Source of the DNA: an uncultured Candidatus Nitrosopumilus sp. | GTDB taxonomy: Archaea > Thermoproteota > Nitrososphaeria > Nitrososphaerales > Nitrosopumilaceae | NCBI GenBank assembly: GCA_951812645.1 | Contig: CATOSM010000001.1 | Location: 537,560-601,559, forward strand | DNA length: 64,000 bases | Direction: 5' to 3' | Shown: in pieces, positions 17,869 to 27,020 of the stretch | Position numbering within the stretch: position 1 is the stretch's first letter | Layout of the letters: each line of letters begins with the position of its first letter | Notes under the pieces: model-generated | The model's input: only the letters and a program-made list of their open reading frames with translations | Database searches by the model: none | What the model was told of the DNA's origin: nothing | Program-made: the position numbers and the translations under genes

Positions 17869-18804
17869 TTACTTGAAAAATATGATTGTCAAGTATGCAG
17901 CATAACCGACGGCCAGACAAACACCCATAGTCCTGCCAACAAGTTTGGTTTTTAGTGCAACAAGTAGTGCCAAACTAAAAGCAATCATAATTGCATAATC
18001 AACATAAACATCAACACCAATCATCACACCACCAAGAGCTGCACCAACGCCCATAATCATCAGAATATTATAGATATTACTGCCAATTATATTGCCAAGG
18101 CCAATATCGGTATGACCCTTTCTAATTGCAGCTATAGAAGTGATTAATTCTGGAAGAGAAGTTACAATTGCTACAACAGTTAAACCGATTATTTTTTCAG
18201 ATAATCCAAATTCAGTTGCTAAAACTACGGCATTATCAACAGTGAGTATAGCGCCAATATACAAAAGAGCAATACCAAGAACAATCAATCCAGCAGATTT
18301 TAGATAAACATTGTTTTTGCCTGGTTCAGTCGGTTCTTTGCTTTCTGATCTTTGTTTCATTGCATCCTTGAATGTATAAATTCCAAATATTCCCAATCCA
18401 ATCAGTAAAAATATCCCATCATGGTAAGAGATTTCACCATCAAGAGAAAGTAAAACAAGCAGTAAAGAAACTCCCAGCATTATTGGAATTTCTTTTCTTA
18501 AAACGGATTTACTGACAGCAAGTGGAACAAGTATTGCAGAGATGCCAATAACCATGCCAACATTTGCAATATTGCTTCCAATAATATTACCAAGAATAAT
18601 CGCACCGTGTTCTCCAGCTGCTGCAATGCTTGCAGCCAGTTCAGGGGTTGAAGTACCATAAGCAACAATAGTCATTCCAATTACAAGATTACTGATGCGG
18701 AATTTTTTTGCAATGTTGACACCGCCGCTAACTAACCAGTTACCGCCAAAACAAAGCATAGCTAATCCAACTACAGTCAACACTGCACTTATTGCAATCT
18801 CCAC
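17869..18804 (-). CDS. Sodium/calcium exchanger family (CaCA, YrbG-like) antiporter
   Basis: 311 residues, about ten TM helices, with the two inverted alpha repeats that bind the cation: YGTSTPELAASIAAA...GNIIGSNIANVG (about 49-83) and IVTSLPELITSIAAI...GNIIGSNIYNIL (about 212-247). The acidic PE residues in both repeats are kept. A hydrophilic loop with KQRSESKEPTEPGKN sits between the halves. It probably exports Ca2+ or another cation in exchange for Na+ or H+. Confidence 0.88.
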   Translation of the reverse strand: MEIAISAVLTVVGLAMLCFGGNWLVSGGVNIAKKFRISNLVIGMTIVAYGTSTPELAASIAAAGEHGAIILGNIIGSNIANVGMVIGISAILVPLAVSKSVLRKEIPIMLGVSLLLVLLSLDGEISYHDGIFLLIGLGIFGIYTFKDAMKQRSESKEPTEPGKNNVYLKSAGLIVLGIALLYIGAILTVDNAVVLATEFGLSEKIIGLTVVAIVTSLPELITSIAAIRKGHTDIGLGNIIGSNIYNILMIMGVGAALGGVMIGVDVYVDYAIMIAFSLALLVALKTKLVGRTMGVCLAVGYAAYLTIIFFK

Positions 18805-18967
18805 AGATTGGTTTTGGGATTTGGCTGTTTAAATCAGGTGATATACCATAATTTCACAAAGCAAACAATTCGAGCTAATTCTAAAGAGAGCAAATAGGCA
18901 TGATCGGGTGTAAAAAAACCACCCGAGAAGATCAATAAAGCTCAAGTTAAAGACTAATAAGGTAATG

Positions 18968-18984
18968 TACCGTACTATACGGTA
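18968..18984. promoter_or_regulatory. Perfect 17-bp palindrome over the start of a wHTH gene (likely operator)
   Basis: TACCGTACTATACGGTA is a perfect inverted repeat (7-3-7) whose last base is the A of the start codon at 18984. A TATA-like ACTAATAAGG lies at about 18953-18962, putting transcription start inside the palindrome. A dimer bound there would block initiation, so autoregulation by the downstream winged-helix protein is the simplest reading. Confidence 0.55.
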
Positions 18985-19340
18985 TGATGCGAGCAAGACT
19001 AACCTATGTGCCATTAGAAGTGGCAGATCAATTCGAGGATTTTATCATACATAGGGATGAGCAAGTTCTAGATGCAGTCAAAGCAAGAACACGAGATTAC
19101 AGTACATTATCTCTATTGAAGTTGTTGTATCAATTAAGAGGAAGTCCCATGACGTTCTCTGATTTGTATTCGAAATCAAAGATAAGGATGAAAAAGTCGT
19201 TTCTGAATTATTTGCACCTATGCGTTGATTACGAATTTATCAAAAAAGAAGCGGTAGGGCCAAATGTGATCTATACAATCACAGACAAGGGTAGAACCAT
19301 GTTGAATCTCTTTATACAAAAGAACAATTACGTAGAATAA
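18984..19340 (+). CDS. Winged-helix DNA-binding protein (PadR/MarR-like)
   Basis: 118 residues. The central part is a winged helix: STLSLLKLLYQLRGSPMTFSDLYSKSKIRMKKSFLNYLHLCVDYEFIKKEAVGPNVIYTITDKGRTML, i.e. three helices plus a wing ending in the typical YTIT.KG..ML. The start is one of two adjacent ATGs (18984 or 18987) overlapping a palindrome. The target set is unknown; the gene stands alone, divergent from the cation exchanger. Confidence 0.75.
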   Translation: MMRARLTYVPLEVADQFEDFIIHRDEQVLDAVKARTRDYSTLSLLKLLYQLRGSPMTFSDLYSKSKIRMKKSFLNYLHLCVDYEFIKKEAVGPNVIYTITDKGRTMLNLFIQKNNYVE

Positions 19341-19415
19341 TACTGGATTTTTTTATTTTTACATCCAATAAACCTAGTAACAAAAGTAATTAATCAGAAC
19401 AAATCGACGTAAGCA

Positions 19416-20141
19416 GTGCCAAAAGAATTTCCAGAAGCTGCAGTTTTTGAAATAAAAGAAACCCAATTAAAAAGTCCAATAATTTTTGCAGGATTTGTTG
19501 GTGCAGGATTAGTAGGGCCAGTTGCCATCAATCACATCATTACGGAATTAGAGATGGAAGAGATAGCAGTGATGAGATCAAAATATCTTCCACCATCCAC
19601 AGTATTCATGAGGGGTAGATTGCGACATCCATTTCGATTTTATGCAAATAAAGAAGGGACAATTTGTGCAATAATTTGTGAAATAACGCTAAAGCTTGAT
19701 GGATTATACACGCTAGTATCATCAATTCTTGATTGGGCAGCACGGAAAGGTTCCAAAGAAATTGTGATTTTAGACGGAGTTGCAAGCACAGAACATGATG
19801 ATAAAGCATATTGTGCAGCAGAGGAGGATCTAGTAAGAACAATGGCAGATAAAGATATCAGCATGATTCCTCAAGGATTCATCACAGGAATTCCAGGAGG
19901 CATACTAAATGAGTGCCTGGTAAGGGAGATTCAAGGATTGACATTATTGGCAAAAGCAGATAAAACGGCACCAGATTCTGAGGCAGCAAAGACATTGATT
20001 GAGGCAGTAAATCGGTTTTACGATATGGAAATAGATACATCAGAATTACAAAAAGAAAAAGACAGAATCCATGCAGAATTTAGCGAATTATCGCAAAAAT
20101 ATGCAGAACATAGAGAAGAGATATCTGGCATGTACATGTGA
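19416..20141 (+). CDS. PAC2 family protein (proteasome-assembly-chaperone-like)
   Basis: 241 residues, GTG start. It has the PAC2/DUF75 signatures FAGFVGAGLVGPVAINHII, YLPPSTVFMRGRLRHPFRFY, LVSSILDWAARKGSKEIVILDGVAS and FITGIPGGILNECL. A C-terminal coiled tail (IDTSELQKEKDRIHAEFSELSQKYAEHREEIS) is rich in Leu and Glu. Archaeal members are homologous to eukaryotic Pba1/2; some act as ATP-independent proteasome activators. Confidence 0.85.
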   Translation: MPKEFPEAAVFEIKETQLKSPIIFAGFVGAGLVGPVAINHIITELEMEEIAVMRSKYLPPSTVFMRGRLRHPFRFYANKEGTICAIICEITLKLDGLYTLVSSILDWAARKGSKEIVILDGVASTEHDDKAYCAAEEDLVRTMADKDISMIPQGFITGIPGGILNECLVREIQGLTLLAKADKTAPDSEAAKTLIEAVNRFYDMEIDTSELQKEKDRIHAEFSELSQKYAEHREEISGMYM

Positions 20142-20190
20142 TCGAAACAATAGGCAAATTCTTTTATTCATAACACAAGGGCAACAAACT

Positions 20191-21213
20191 ATGACTCTAA
20201 CTTACAAAAAGGCAGGAGTGGACATTTCCAAAATTAAACAAAGTCAAAAAGCAATTGGGAAATTAATTGCATCTACGCATAAACTACAGAAAAAAGCAAA
20301 GATGACACACGGTTTTGGTCATTATGCAGGAATAGTAGAAATTCCCGGAGGTAAATTATTAGCTGCCCATACCGATGGAGTGGGAACCAAGGTAGTAATT
20401 GCAAGCATGATGAAAAAATACAACACGGTCGGAATAGATTGTGTTGCAATGAATGTTAATGACATAATCTGTATTGGCGCAACACCGATTTCATTTGTAG
20501 ACTACATCGCAGCAAACAAAAACGATGTCCCAATACTCAAAAAAATTGTGGAAGGACTAGTTACAGGCGCAAAAAAATCAGCGATGCCAATTGTAGGAGG
20601 AGAGACAGCAATAATGCCAGATGTAATCGAAGGGAAAGGATTTGCATTTGATTTAGCAGGAACGGCAGTTGGAATGCTGGAGAAAAAGGAAATGGTTCTT
20701 GGAAATAAAATAAAAGCAGGAGATGCAATTATCGGAGTAAACAGTTCAGGCATTCACTCAAATGGATATTCACTTGCAAGAAAAGCACTTTTAACAAAAT
20801 ATTCAGTTAAAGACAAAGTCAAAGGGGTGGGAGTAATCGGAGAGGCACTACTAAAACCAACTGAAATCTATACAAAACCAGTGCTAGAGATGAATCAAAA
20901 ATGCAAAGTCAGCGGATTTGCCCACATAACAGGAGGAGCATTTACCAAATTATTACGCCTCAAGGACATAGGCTATGAAATTGATTCTTTGCCAAAAATC
21001 CCACCAATTATGGGACTGGTAGAAGAGCAAGGAGTAAAACCAGAAGAGATGTACAGGACGTTTAACATGGGAGTGGGATTTTGCGTGGTGGCACCAAAAG
21101 ATCAGGCAGCAAGAATAAAATCAATATTCAAAAAGCACAAAACCCCAAGTCAAGAGATTGGACAGATCATTTCAAAGAAGGGAGTTTTTGTAAACTCTAC
21201 AAAAATTGCCTGA
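20191..21213 (+). CDS. purM: Phosphoribosylformylglycinamidine cyclo-ligase
   Basis: Closes the imidazole ring of AIR, step five of purine synthesis. Motifs: YKKAGVDISKI at the start, TDGVGTKVVIA, NVNDIICIGATPISFVDYIA, GGETAIMPD, GVNSSGIHSNGYSLARK, HITGGAFTKLLR and FNMGVGFCVV. The start is the ATG at 20191; the frame stays open 120 bases further upstream but that part overlaps the PAC2 gene and lacks homology. 340 residues, standard length. Confidence 0.95.
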   Translation: MTLTYKKAGVDISKIKQSQKAIGKLIASTHKLQKKAKMTHGFGHYAGIVEIPGGKLLAAHTDGVGTKVVIASMMKKYNTVGIDCVAMNVNDIICIGATPISFVDYIAANKNDVPILKKIVEGLVTGAKKSAMPIVGGETAIMPDVIEGKGFAFDLAGTAVGMLEKKEMVLGNKIKAGDAIIGVNSSGIHSNGYSLARKALLTKYSVKDKVKGVGVIGEALLKPTEIYTKPVLEMNQKCKVSGFAHITGGAFTKLLRLKDIGYEIDSLPKIPPIMGLVEEQGVKPEEMYRTFNMGVGFCVVAPKDQAARIKSIFKKHKTPSQEIGQIISKKGVFVNSTKIA

Positions 21214-21283
21214 TTTAATAAAAAACAATTTTCGATCTAGTATCACCTTATATGACAGATTTTTTGTCAATTATTAGGAAAAG

Positions 21284-22540
21284 ATGGCAGCTGAAGCGCA
21301 TTTTATTGAAACAATCATAGGGGTAGGCATACTTCTATTTGCAGCCAAATTGATGGCAGAGCTTTTCCTCAGATTAAAGCTGCCAATCGTATTAGGGGAA
21401 CTGCTTGCAGGAATGATTGTGGGTCCATTTGCATTAGGACAATTTTTCATACTTGATGGAAAACATCTTTTACACATCAACGATGAAATCAAGATTTTAG
21501 GAGAAATGGGTGCGATTGTTATTTTGTTTATGGCAGGATTGGAAATGACGCCAAAAGAGTTTCTCAAAGGGGGTAAAGCGTCATTTACGGTGGGGACACT
21601 GGGTGTGGTAGTTCCATTCTTTGCAGGCCTTGCGGTATTTGGATTTTTTGGGTTTGAAGCGTTAGAATCAATGTTAATTGCAACAGCACTCACTGCAACA
21701 AGTATTGCAATTTCAATTCAAGTGTTAAATGAATTTGGAAGAATCAAAACGCCAGAAGCTAGACTTATCATTGGTGCCGCAGTAGTAGATGACATTTTAG
21801 CAATTGCAGTATTGTCAGTAGTAATATCAATCACAGGTTCAGATGCAGGAATAGACAGCATAGACATTACAGAGGTAGCAATAACAATTCTCAAAGTATT
21901 AGGATTCTTTGCAATTATGTTAGTGACAGCAGTAGTAATAATTCCAAAGGTAATCACACCAAGATTATGGAAAGCAAAAGGAAGCGTAGAAGGAATAGCC
22001 ACTGCGGCGTTCTTTGGAGCAGCGGCATTAGCAGGATCAATTGGACTATCTCCAATCGTAGGAGCGTTTGCAGTAGGGATGGCACTTTCAACCACCAAAG
22101 TATTTGAAAAGGTAGAAAATTTCATCGGTAAGATTGGATTGATTTTTGCGCCGTTGTTCTTTGCAATTATTGGAGCACAGGTAGACCTAAGAGCAGTAGA
22201 TATCAATATTTTGATGTTAAGTGGCGCAGTCATTGCAGTAGCTGTTGTAACAAAACTGTTTGGATGTGGATTGCCAGCAATGTTATTTTTGAAAAGCAAA
22301 GCACAGGGAATGAGAGTAGGAATCGGAATGATTTCAAGAGGCGAAGTGGGATTGATTGTTGCAGGTGTAGGAGTAACAGCAGGGGTTCTATCATCAGAAG
22401 TGTATTCAACAATTGTAATTATGGTTGCAGTGACAACTATCATTACTCCAATATGGTTAAAGATGGAATATAGAAAAGAACAAAGAAAAGACGGAGACGG
22501 TGGCACGAATGCAAAAGGCATAGAAACAAAATCAGAATAA
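21284..22540 (+). CDS. Kef-type cation/proton antiporter (CPA2)
   Basis: 418 residues, about twelve TM helices. CPA2 features are GELLAGMIVGPFALG, EMGAIVILFMAGLEM, TATSIAISIQVL and the ion-site helix AAVVDDILAIAVLSVV with the double Asp. GMISRGEVGLIVAGVG sits in the last helices. There is no C-terminal RCK/TrkA-N domain: the protein ends with a short charged tail, so regulation by nucleotides would need a separate subunit. It exchanges Na+ or K+ for H+. Confidence 0.9.
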   Translation: MAAEAHFIETIIGVGILLFAAKLMAELFLRLKLPIVLGELLAGMIVGPFALGQFFILDGKHLLHINDEIKILGEMGAIVILFMAGLEMTPKEFLKGGKASFTVGTLGVVVPFFAGLAVFGFFGFEALESMLIATALTATSIAISIQVLNEFGRIKTPEARLIIGAAVVDDILAIAVLSVVISITGSDAGIDSIDITEVAITILKVLGFFAIMLVTAVVIIPKVITPRLWKAKGSVEGIATAAFFGAAALAGSIGLSPIVGAFAVGMALSTTKVFEKVENFIGKIGLIFAPLFFAIIGAQVDLRAVDINILMLSGAVIAVAVVTKLFGCGLPAMLFLKSKAQGMRVGIGMISRGEVGLIVAGVGVTAGVLSSEVYSTIVIMVAVTTIITPIWLKMEYRKEQRKDGDGGTNAKGIETKSE

Positions 22541-22587
22541 TTTTGCAATAAATTTTAAATTGCATAGAAAATTCTTCAGGTCAATTA

Positions 22588-22767
22588 ATGTCAGAAACAA
22601 ACAATGACTCATTTAATGCCAAAATGATTGCAGAAATTAAAAAAATGCAAGCAGAATTAAATGAATTAAAAAATAGCAAAGAACCAACAAAGAAGACCGC
22701 TAAAAAAAGAGTAGCCAAAAAGCCAGCTAAAAAGACAACTAAAAAAGATACAGTCAGGCGCAAATAG
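22588..22767 (+). CDS. Small lysine-rich protein with histone-H1-like tail (59 aa)
   Basis: ATG at 22588 in a 283-base gap. The first 30 residues are a short acidic/neutral helix (NAKMIAEIKKMQAELNELKN). The rest is an AKKRVAKKPAKKTTKK type Lys/Ala/Pro-rich tail like that of histone H1 or bacterial HU tails. The helix could form a small coiled coil, with the tail binding nucleic acid. Coding is supported by the clean start and the elp3 gene following 57 bases later on the same strand. Confidence 0.65.
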   Translation: MSETNNDSFNAKMIAEIKKMQAELNELKNSKEPTKKTAKKRVAKKPAKKTTKKDTVRRK

Positions 22768-22823
22768 GTACAAAAATCACCAAATTATCTAACGAATTTA
22801 TGTCTAAATCAAAATGAACATTC

Positions 22824-24410
22824 ATGAACAAGCTTGACCCAGTCATCTCAAAAGCATGCAATGAGATTACTCAAAACCTTCTAACAATTCAGGAGCCAAG
22901 TAAAAAACAGGTCAAAAAAGAAATTATAAAAATTTGTGCAAAATACGCATTAGAAAGAATTCCAAAAAATTATGAGATTCTGTCAATGGCAAAAGAAGCA
23001 GATTTTGATAAATTAAAAAAAGTACTGATAAGAAAGCCAGCTAAAACAGCGTCAGGGGTATCAGTAGTTGCATTAATGCCTAAACCATATGCGTGTCCAC
23101 ATGGACGTTGCACGTATTGCCCAGGAGGAATCGAATTTAATTCCCCAAACAGCTATACGGGAAAAGAGCCATCATCGCTAAATGCCATAGAAAATGAGTT
23201 TGATCCAAAATTACAAATCACATCGAAAATTGAAAAATTGGTTGCTTTTGGACATGACCCATCAAAAATGGAGATAGTGATTGTCGGAGGAACGTTCCTA
23301 TTCATGCCAAAAGATTATCAAAAAGATTTCGTAAAATCTTGCTATGACGCATTAAATGGAACAGGTTCAAAGACATTGGAAGAAGCAAAATCCAACAACG
23401 AACATGCATCCATACGAAATGTCGGATTTACTATTGAGACAAAACCAGACTACTGTAAGAAGGATCATGTGGATTGGATGCTAAGCTATGGGATTACAAG
23501 AGTCGAGATAGGAGTTCAATCACTGCAAGAACGAGTTTACCAAATAGTCAACAGGGGTCACAGCTATAATGACGTGGTAGAATCATTTCAAATTTCAAAA
23601 GATGCAGGGTACAAACTAGTGGCACATATGATGCCAGGATTACCAACAATGAAACCAGAAGAAGACATTGAAGATTTTAAAAAATTATTTTTGGACCCAC
23701 AATTACGTCCAGACATGCTGAAGATATACCCATCACTAGTAATTGAAAACACTCCATTGTATGAAGAGTACAAACAAGGAAAGTATACACCATACTCGGA
23801 TGAAGATATGATCAAAGTGCTAACAGAAGCGAAAAGAGACGTACCAAAATGGGTGCGAATAATGAGAGTTCAACGAGAGATTACGCCGGGAGAAATCATA
23901 GCAGGTCCAAAATCAGGCAATTTAAGGCAGATTGTGCATCAAAACCTAGCCAAACAGGGACTATCATGCAAGTGTATCAGATGTAGAGAGGCAGGACTGA
24001 CAAACAAGAAAACAGGTGGAGGGGAAGCTAAACTAGATAGAATAGATTATGATTCTTCTGGAGGCAAAGAAGTGTTCCTATCCTATGAAGACAAAAATGG
24101 TTCCATTTACGGATTCTTACGACTAAGAAGACCAAGCAGTGACGCACATAGGGATGAAATTGATGAAAATACATGCATGGTACGCGAAATTCACGTTTAT
24201 GGAAAATCACTAAAGCTTGGGGAAAAAGAAGAAGATGAGATTCAACACGCAGGGTTAGGAAAAAACCTAATGAAAGAAGCTGAAAAAATATCTAAAGAAG
24301 AATTTGGTGCAAAAAAACTTCTAGTAATTAGTGCAGTAGGAACAAGAGAGTATTATCGAAGATTAGGGTATTCGTTATATGGGCCATACATGTCCAAGAC
24401 ATTGAATTAG
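22824..24410 (+). CDS. elp3: Elp3: tRNA uridine(34) acetyltransferase (radical SAM + GNAT)
   Basis: 528 residues. The radical SAM cysteines are C91, C96 and C99 (ACPHGRCTYCPGG), the long CX4CX2C spacing typical of Elp3. The ETKPDYC and GVQSL segments follow, then a zinc site (CKCIRCRE, about residues 380-388). The C-terminal GNAT domain (about 400-528) has the acetyl-CoA loop QHAGLGKNLMKEAE. Archaeal Elp3 acts alone, without Elp1/2, to make the cm5U precursor at the tRNA wobble position. A basic small protein lies just upstream and lysS ten bases downstream. Confidence 0.95.
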   Translation: MNKLDPVISKACNEITQNLLTIQEPSKKQVKKEIIKICAKYALERIPKNYEILSMAKEADFDKLKKVLIRKPAKTASGVSVVALMPKPYACPHGRCTYCPGGIEFNSPNSYTGKEPSSLNAIENEFDPKLQITSKIEKLVAFGHDPSKMEIVIVGGTFLFMPKDYQKDFVKSCYDALNGTGSKTLEEAKSNNEHASIRNVGFTIETKPDYCKKDHVDWMLSYGITRVEIGVQSLQERVYQIVNRGHSYNDVVESFQISKDAGYKLVAHMMPGLPTMKPEEDIEDFKKLFLDPQLRPDMLKIYPSLVIENTPLYEEYKQGKYTPYSDEDMIKVLTEAKRDVPKWVRIMRVQREITPGEIIAGPKSGNLRQIVHQNLAKQGLSCKCIRCREAGLTNKKTGGGEAKLDRIDYDSSGGKEVFLSYEDKNGSIYGFLRLRRPSSDAHRDEIDENTCMVREIHVYGKSLKLGEKEEDEIQHAGLGKNLMKEAEKISKEEFGAKKLLVISAVGTREYYRRLGYSLYGPYMSKTLN

Positions 24411-24419
24411 TGAAAAGAG

Positions 24420-26009
24420 ATGACAGAACAAGAAACTATAGGCAAAGGAACCTGGATTGACAAATTAGCTTCAGAATTGCTTGAACGGGAAAAAACACTT
24501 GGAAGAAACACGGATCTATTAAGAGTGGAAAGTGGATTAGGGGCATCTGGAATTCCGCATATCGGAAGCTTGGGAGATGCAGTAAGAGCATACGGGGTCA
24601 AACTGGCATTGGAAAATCTAGGACATAAATCAGAATTAATTGCATATTCAGATGACCTAGACGGATTAAGAAAAATTCCAGAAGGAATGCAAGAGTTTGG
24701 GCTGGAAGAACACATTGCAAAGCCAGTATCACTAATTCCCGATCCGTATGGATGCCATGATTCCTATGGGATGCACATGAGTGGCATATTATTAGAAGGC
24801 CTAGACAAAGTAGGGATAAAATATGAATTTAGAAGAGCAAAAGATACATACAAACAAGGATTACTAAAGGATCAAATACACACAATCTTACAAAACAGTA
24901 CAAAGATTGGCGATAAAATTTCAGAACTGGTGGGACAAAAAAAATATCAAAAATATTTACCATATTTTCCAGTATGTGCAAACTGTAATCGACTATACAC
25001 GGCAGAGGCATCAGGGTATATCGCAGATGAAAAGAAAGTAAAGTACACCTGTCATGATGCAGAAGTCGGCTCAAAAATGGTCAAAGGGTGTGGTCATGTT
25101 GGAGAGGCAGACATAGGTAAAGACCTCGGCAAACTAGCCTGGAAAGTAGAATTTGCAGCTAGATGGACAGCGTTTGACATCAGATTTGAAGCATATGGGA
25201 AGGATATCATGGACTCGGTAAAAGTAAATGATTGGGTGGCAGATGAAATTTTAGAATTCCCACATCCTCACCACGTAAAATATGAAATGTTTCTTGATAA
25301 AGGAGGGAAAAAGATTTCAAAATCACTAGGCAATGTCATCACAGCACAAAAATGGCTGGAGTTTGGGACACCAAAATCAATTTTGCTATTACTCTACAAA
25401 AGAATTACCGGTGCACGAGAATTAGGATTTGATGATATTCCATCATTAATGAGTGAATATAATGAATTAGAAGACATCTATTTTGGACGAATTAAAGTAG
25501 GCAATCAAGCAAAACTAATCAAATCCAAAGGATTGTATGAATATGTAAACCTTCTAAACCCTCCAAAACAATCAAGCATACATGTTAGCTATAGATTGTT
25601 AGTCGAATTGGCAAAAATATTCAAAGAAAACAGAAGCGAAAGAGTAATGAAGAAATTATTAGATTATGGAGTAATAAAAAATCCAGAACCAGAAGTCGAA
25701 GAACTCATAGAACTTGCAGGAAACTATTCAAACGAATTTGATGAGCAGGAAAAAACGGAAGTGGATTTGGATGAAACAGCAAAAAGGGCGTTGAAACTGC
25801 TCGTAGATGCATTAGATGGAGACGAAGAATTAGAAGATATTCAAAATACGATATATCAAATTGCAAAAGCCAACGGTGTACAACCAAAAGATTTCTTTAA
25901 AATGTTATATCAGATAATGCTCGGAACATCCAGAGGACCAAAAATAGGACCGTTGATTTCAGACATGGGAAGAAAACAAGTAGCAAAAACAATCTCAGAG
26001 TACATCTAA
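24420..26009 (+). CDS. lysS: Lysyl-tRNA synthetase, class I
   Basis: 529 residues. Class I signatures: PHIGS at 46-50 (the HIGH box) and KISKS at 298-302. A zinc-binding insertion has C186, C189, C211 and C224. The C-terminal helical anticodon-binding domain ends in KMLYQIMLGTSRGPKIGPLISDMGRK. Class I LysRS is the form in most archaea. It follows elp3 closely, grouping two genes of tRNA function. Confidence 0.95.
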   Translation: MTEQETIGKGTWIDKLASELLEREKTLGRNTDLLRVESGLGASGIPHIGSLGDAVRAYGVKLALENLGHKSELIAYSDDLDGLRKIPEGMQEFGLEEHIAKPVSLIPDPYGCHDSYGMHMSGILLEGLDKVGIKYEFRRAKDTYKQGLLKDQIHTILQNSTKIGDKISELVGQKKYQKYLPYFPVCANCNRLYTAEASGYIADEKKVKYTCHDAEVGSKMVKGCGHVGEADIGKDLGKLAWKVEFAARWTAFDIRFEAYGKDIMDSVKVNDWVADEILEFPHPHHVKYEMFLDKGGKKISKSLGNVITAQKWLEFGTPKSILLLLYKRITGARELGFDDIPSLMSEYNELEDIYFGRIKVGNQAKLIKSKGLYEYVNLLNPPKQSSIHVSYRLLVELAKIFKENRSERVMKKLLDYGVIKNPEPEVEELIELAGNYSNEFDEQEKTEVDLDETAKRALKLLVDALDGDEELEDIQNTIYQIAKANGVQPKDFFKMLYQIMLGTSRGPKIGPLISDMGRKQVAKTISEYI

Positions 26010-26011
26010 TC

Positions 26012-26212
26012 ATGGTTCACGCAGAACATAACAGATCAAAAAACAGCGGAGGATTTGTATTAATCATACTTGGTGCATTATTGTTATTTTTAGCACCAAA
26101 CATCTACCAAGACATGCGTGAATTAGGCACAATGTCATTGATTGGAGGAATAACAATAGGAAGCATGGGATTCTATTTGAAATTCCTGAGAGGACGCGTA
26201 AAAAAAGCATAA
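26012..26212 (+). CDS. Small two-helix membrane protein (66 aa)
   Basis: Begins two bases after the lysS stop. Basic N-terminus (HAEHNRSKNSGG), then two TM helices (about 16-31 and 41-57) and a basic tail (LRGRVKKA). Same-strand spacing implies co-transcription with lysS. Function unknown. Confidence 0.6.
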   Translation: MVHAEHNRSKNSGGFVLIILGALLLFLAPNIYQDMRELGTMSLIGGITIGSMGFYLKFLRGRVKKA

Positions 26213-26248
26213 GAAAGGTTCATCTTTTGGGAAAAATCGGAGACAGAT

Positions 26249-27016
26249 ATGGGATTTTTTGGTAAAAAGAAGACAGACGGAGAGACGGCAGAGAAGACAG
26301 ATGAATTAATCCTAAAAAATGAATTAGAAACGGAGGTTGAAAAATTACAAACAGAGTTTAGAGAAAAACAAGAGCAACTCGATGAAATTACAGGGAGAAT
26401 TACCTCAGTAAAAGAAGAGTACGATTCAACAGTAGGCAGTCTAATGCTGGTCAAAAAAGAACTCAACCAAAAAAAGATGGAATTGGGCATAATCCAACGT
26501 GAACATAGAGAGATTAGAGAAAGCAGGAAAAAATCAGAGTTAATCAAAGATAAGGAAACAATCCAGGAATTCAACAAGACAGAAGGAGACCATTCAAAAA
26601 TCAAAGAAGAATTGGATGAATGCACAAGAAAACGGGATGAGATAAAAGAGAAAATAGCACAAGAGCAAGCCACATTACACGACATTAGGAAGCAACAAGT
26701 TGAAGTCGAAAAAGAACTGGAAGAAGCAAATTCTAGATTATATAATGCAAAAGAAGAATTAGATAAAAAAGATACATTTGAGGATACAAGTATTCTAACA
26801 CCATCCGAGAAAGAATTCATAGGCGTAAACAAAGAGAATGAGAAAAGTTCTGCGGGAATCATAGAAGCGGCAAGTGCAGTAGTCGGTTCATTAAAATCAA
26901 AACTTGGCACAACCCAAAAAGAACTAGAAACAATGCAGTCATTATTAGAAAAAGAAATAGACGAACATGAGAAAACAAAAAAAGAACTAGAGAATCTAAA
27001 AAGAACCACGCGATAA
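26249..27016 (+). CDS. Long coiled-coil protein (255 aa)
   Basis: After a short basic start (MGFFGKKKTDG) almost the whole chain (about 20-165) is heptad-patterned Leu/Ile/Glu/Lys coiled coil. A linker with FEDTSILTPSEKEFIGVNKENEK follows, and a second coil comes after GSLKSKLGTTQKELE. No membrane segment. It could be a scaffold or SMC-like accessory. The antisense strand keeps a long frame as a by-product of the skewed composition, but the sense protein has a clear ATG and a coherent structure. Confidence 0.65.
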   Translation: MGFFGKKKTDGETAEKTDELILKNELETEVEKLQTEFREKQEQLDEITGRITSVKEEYDSTVGSLMLVKKELNQKKMELGIIQREHREIRESRKKSELIKDKETIQEFNKTEGDHSKIKEELDECTRKRDEIKEKIAQEQATLHDIRKQQVEVEKELEEANSRLYNAKEELDKKDTFEDTSILTPSEKEFIGVNKENEKSSAGIIEAASAVVGSLKSKLGTTQKELETMQSLLEKEIDEHEKTKKELENLKRTTR

Positions 27017-27020
27017 CAAA

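Noticed and set aside
21718..22548. Long minus-strand open frame (276 codons) opposite the Kef-type antiporter
   Set aside because: Shadow frame: the plus strand gives a clear 12-TM transporter with conserved motifs, while the antisense product is Pro/Thr/Ile-rich nonsense.
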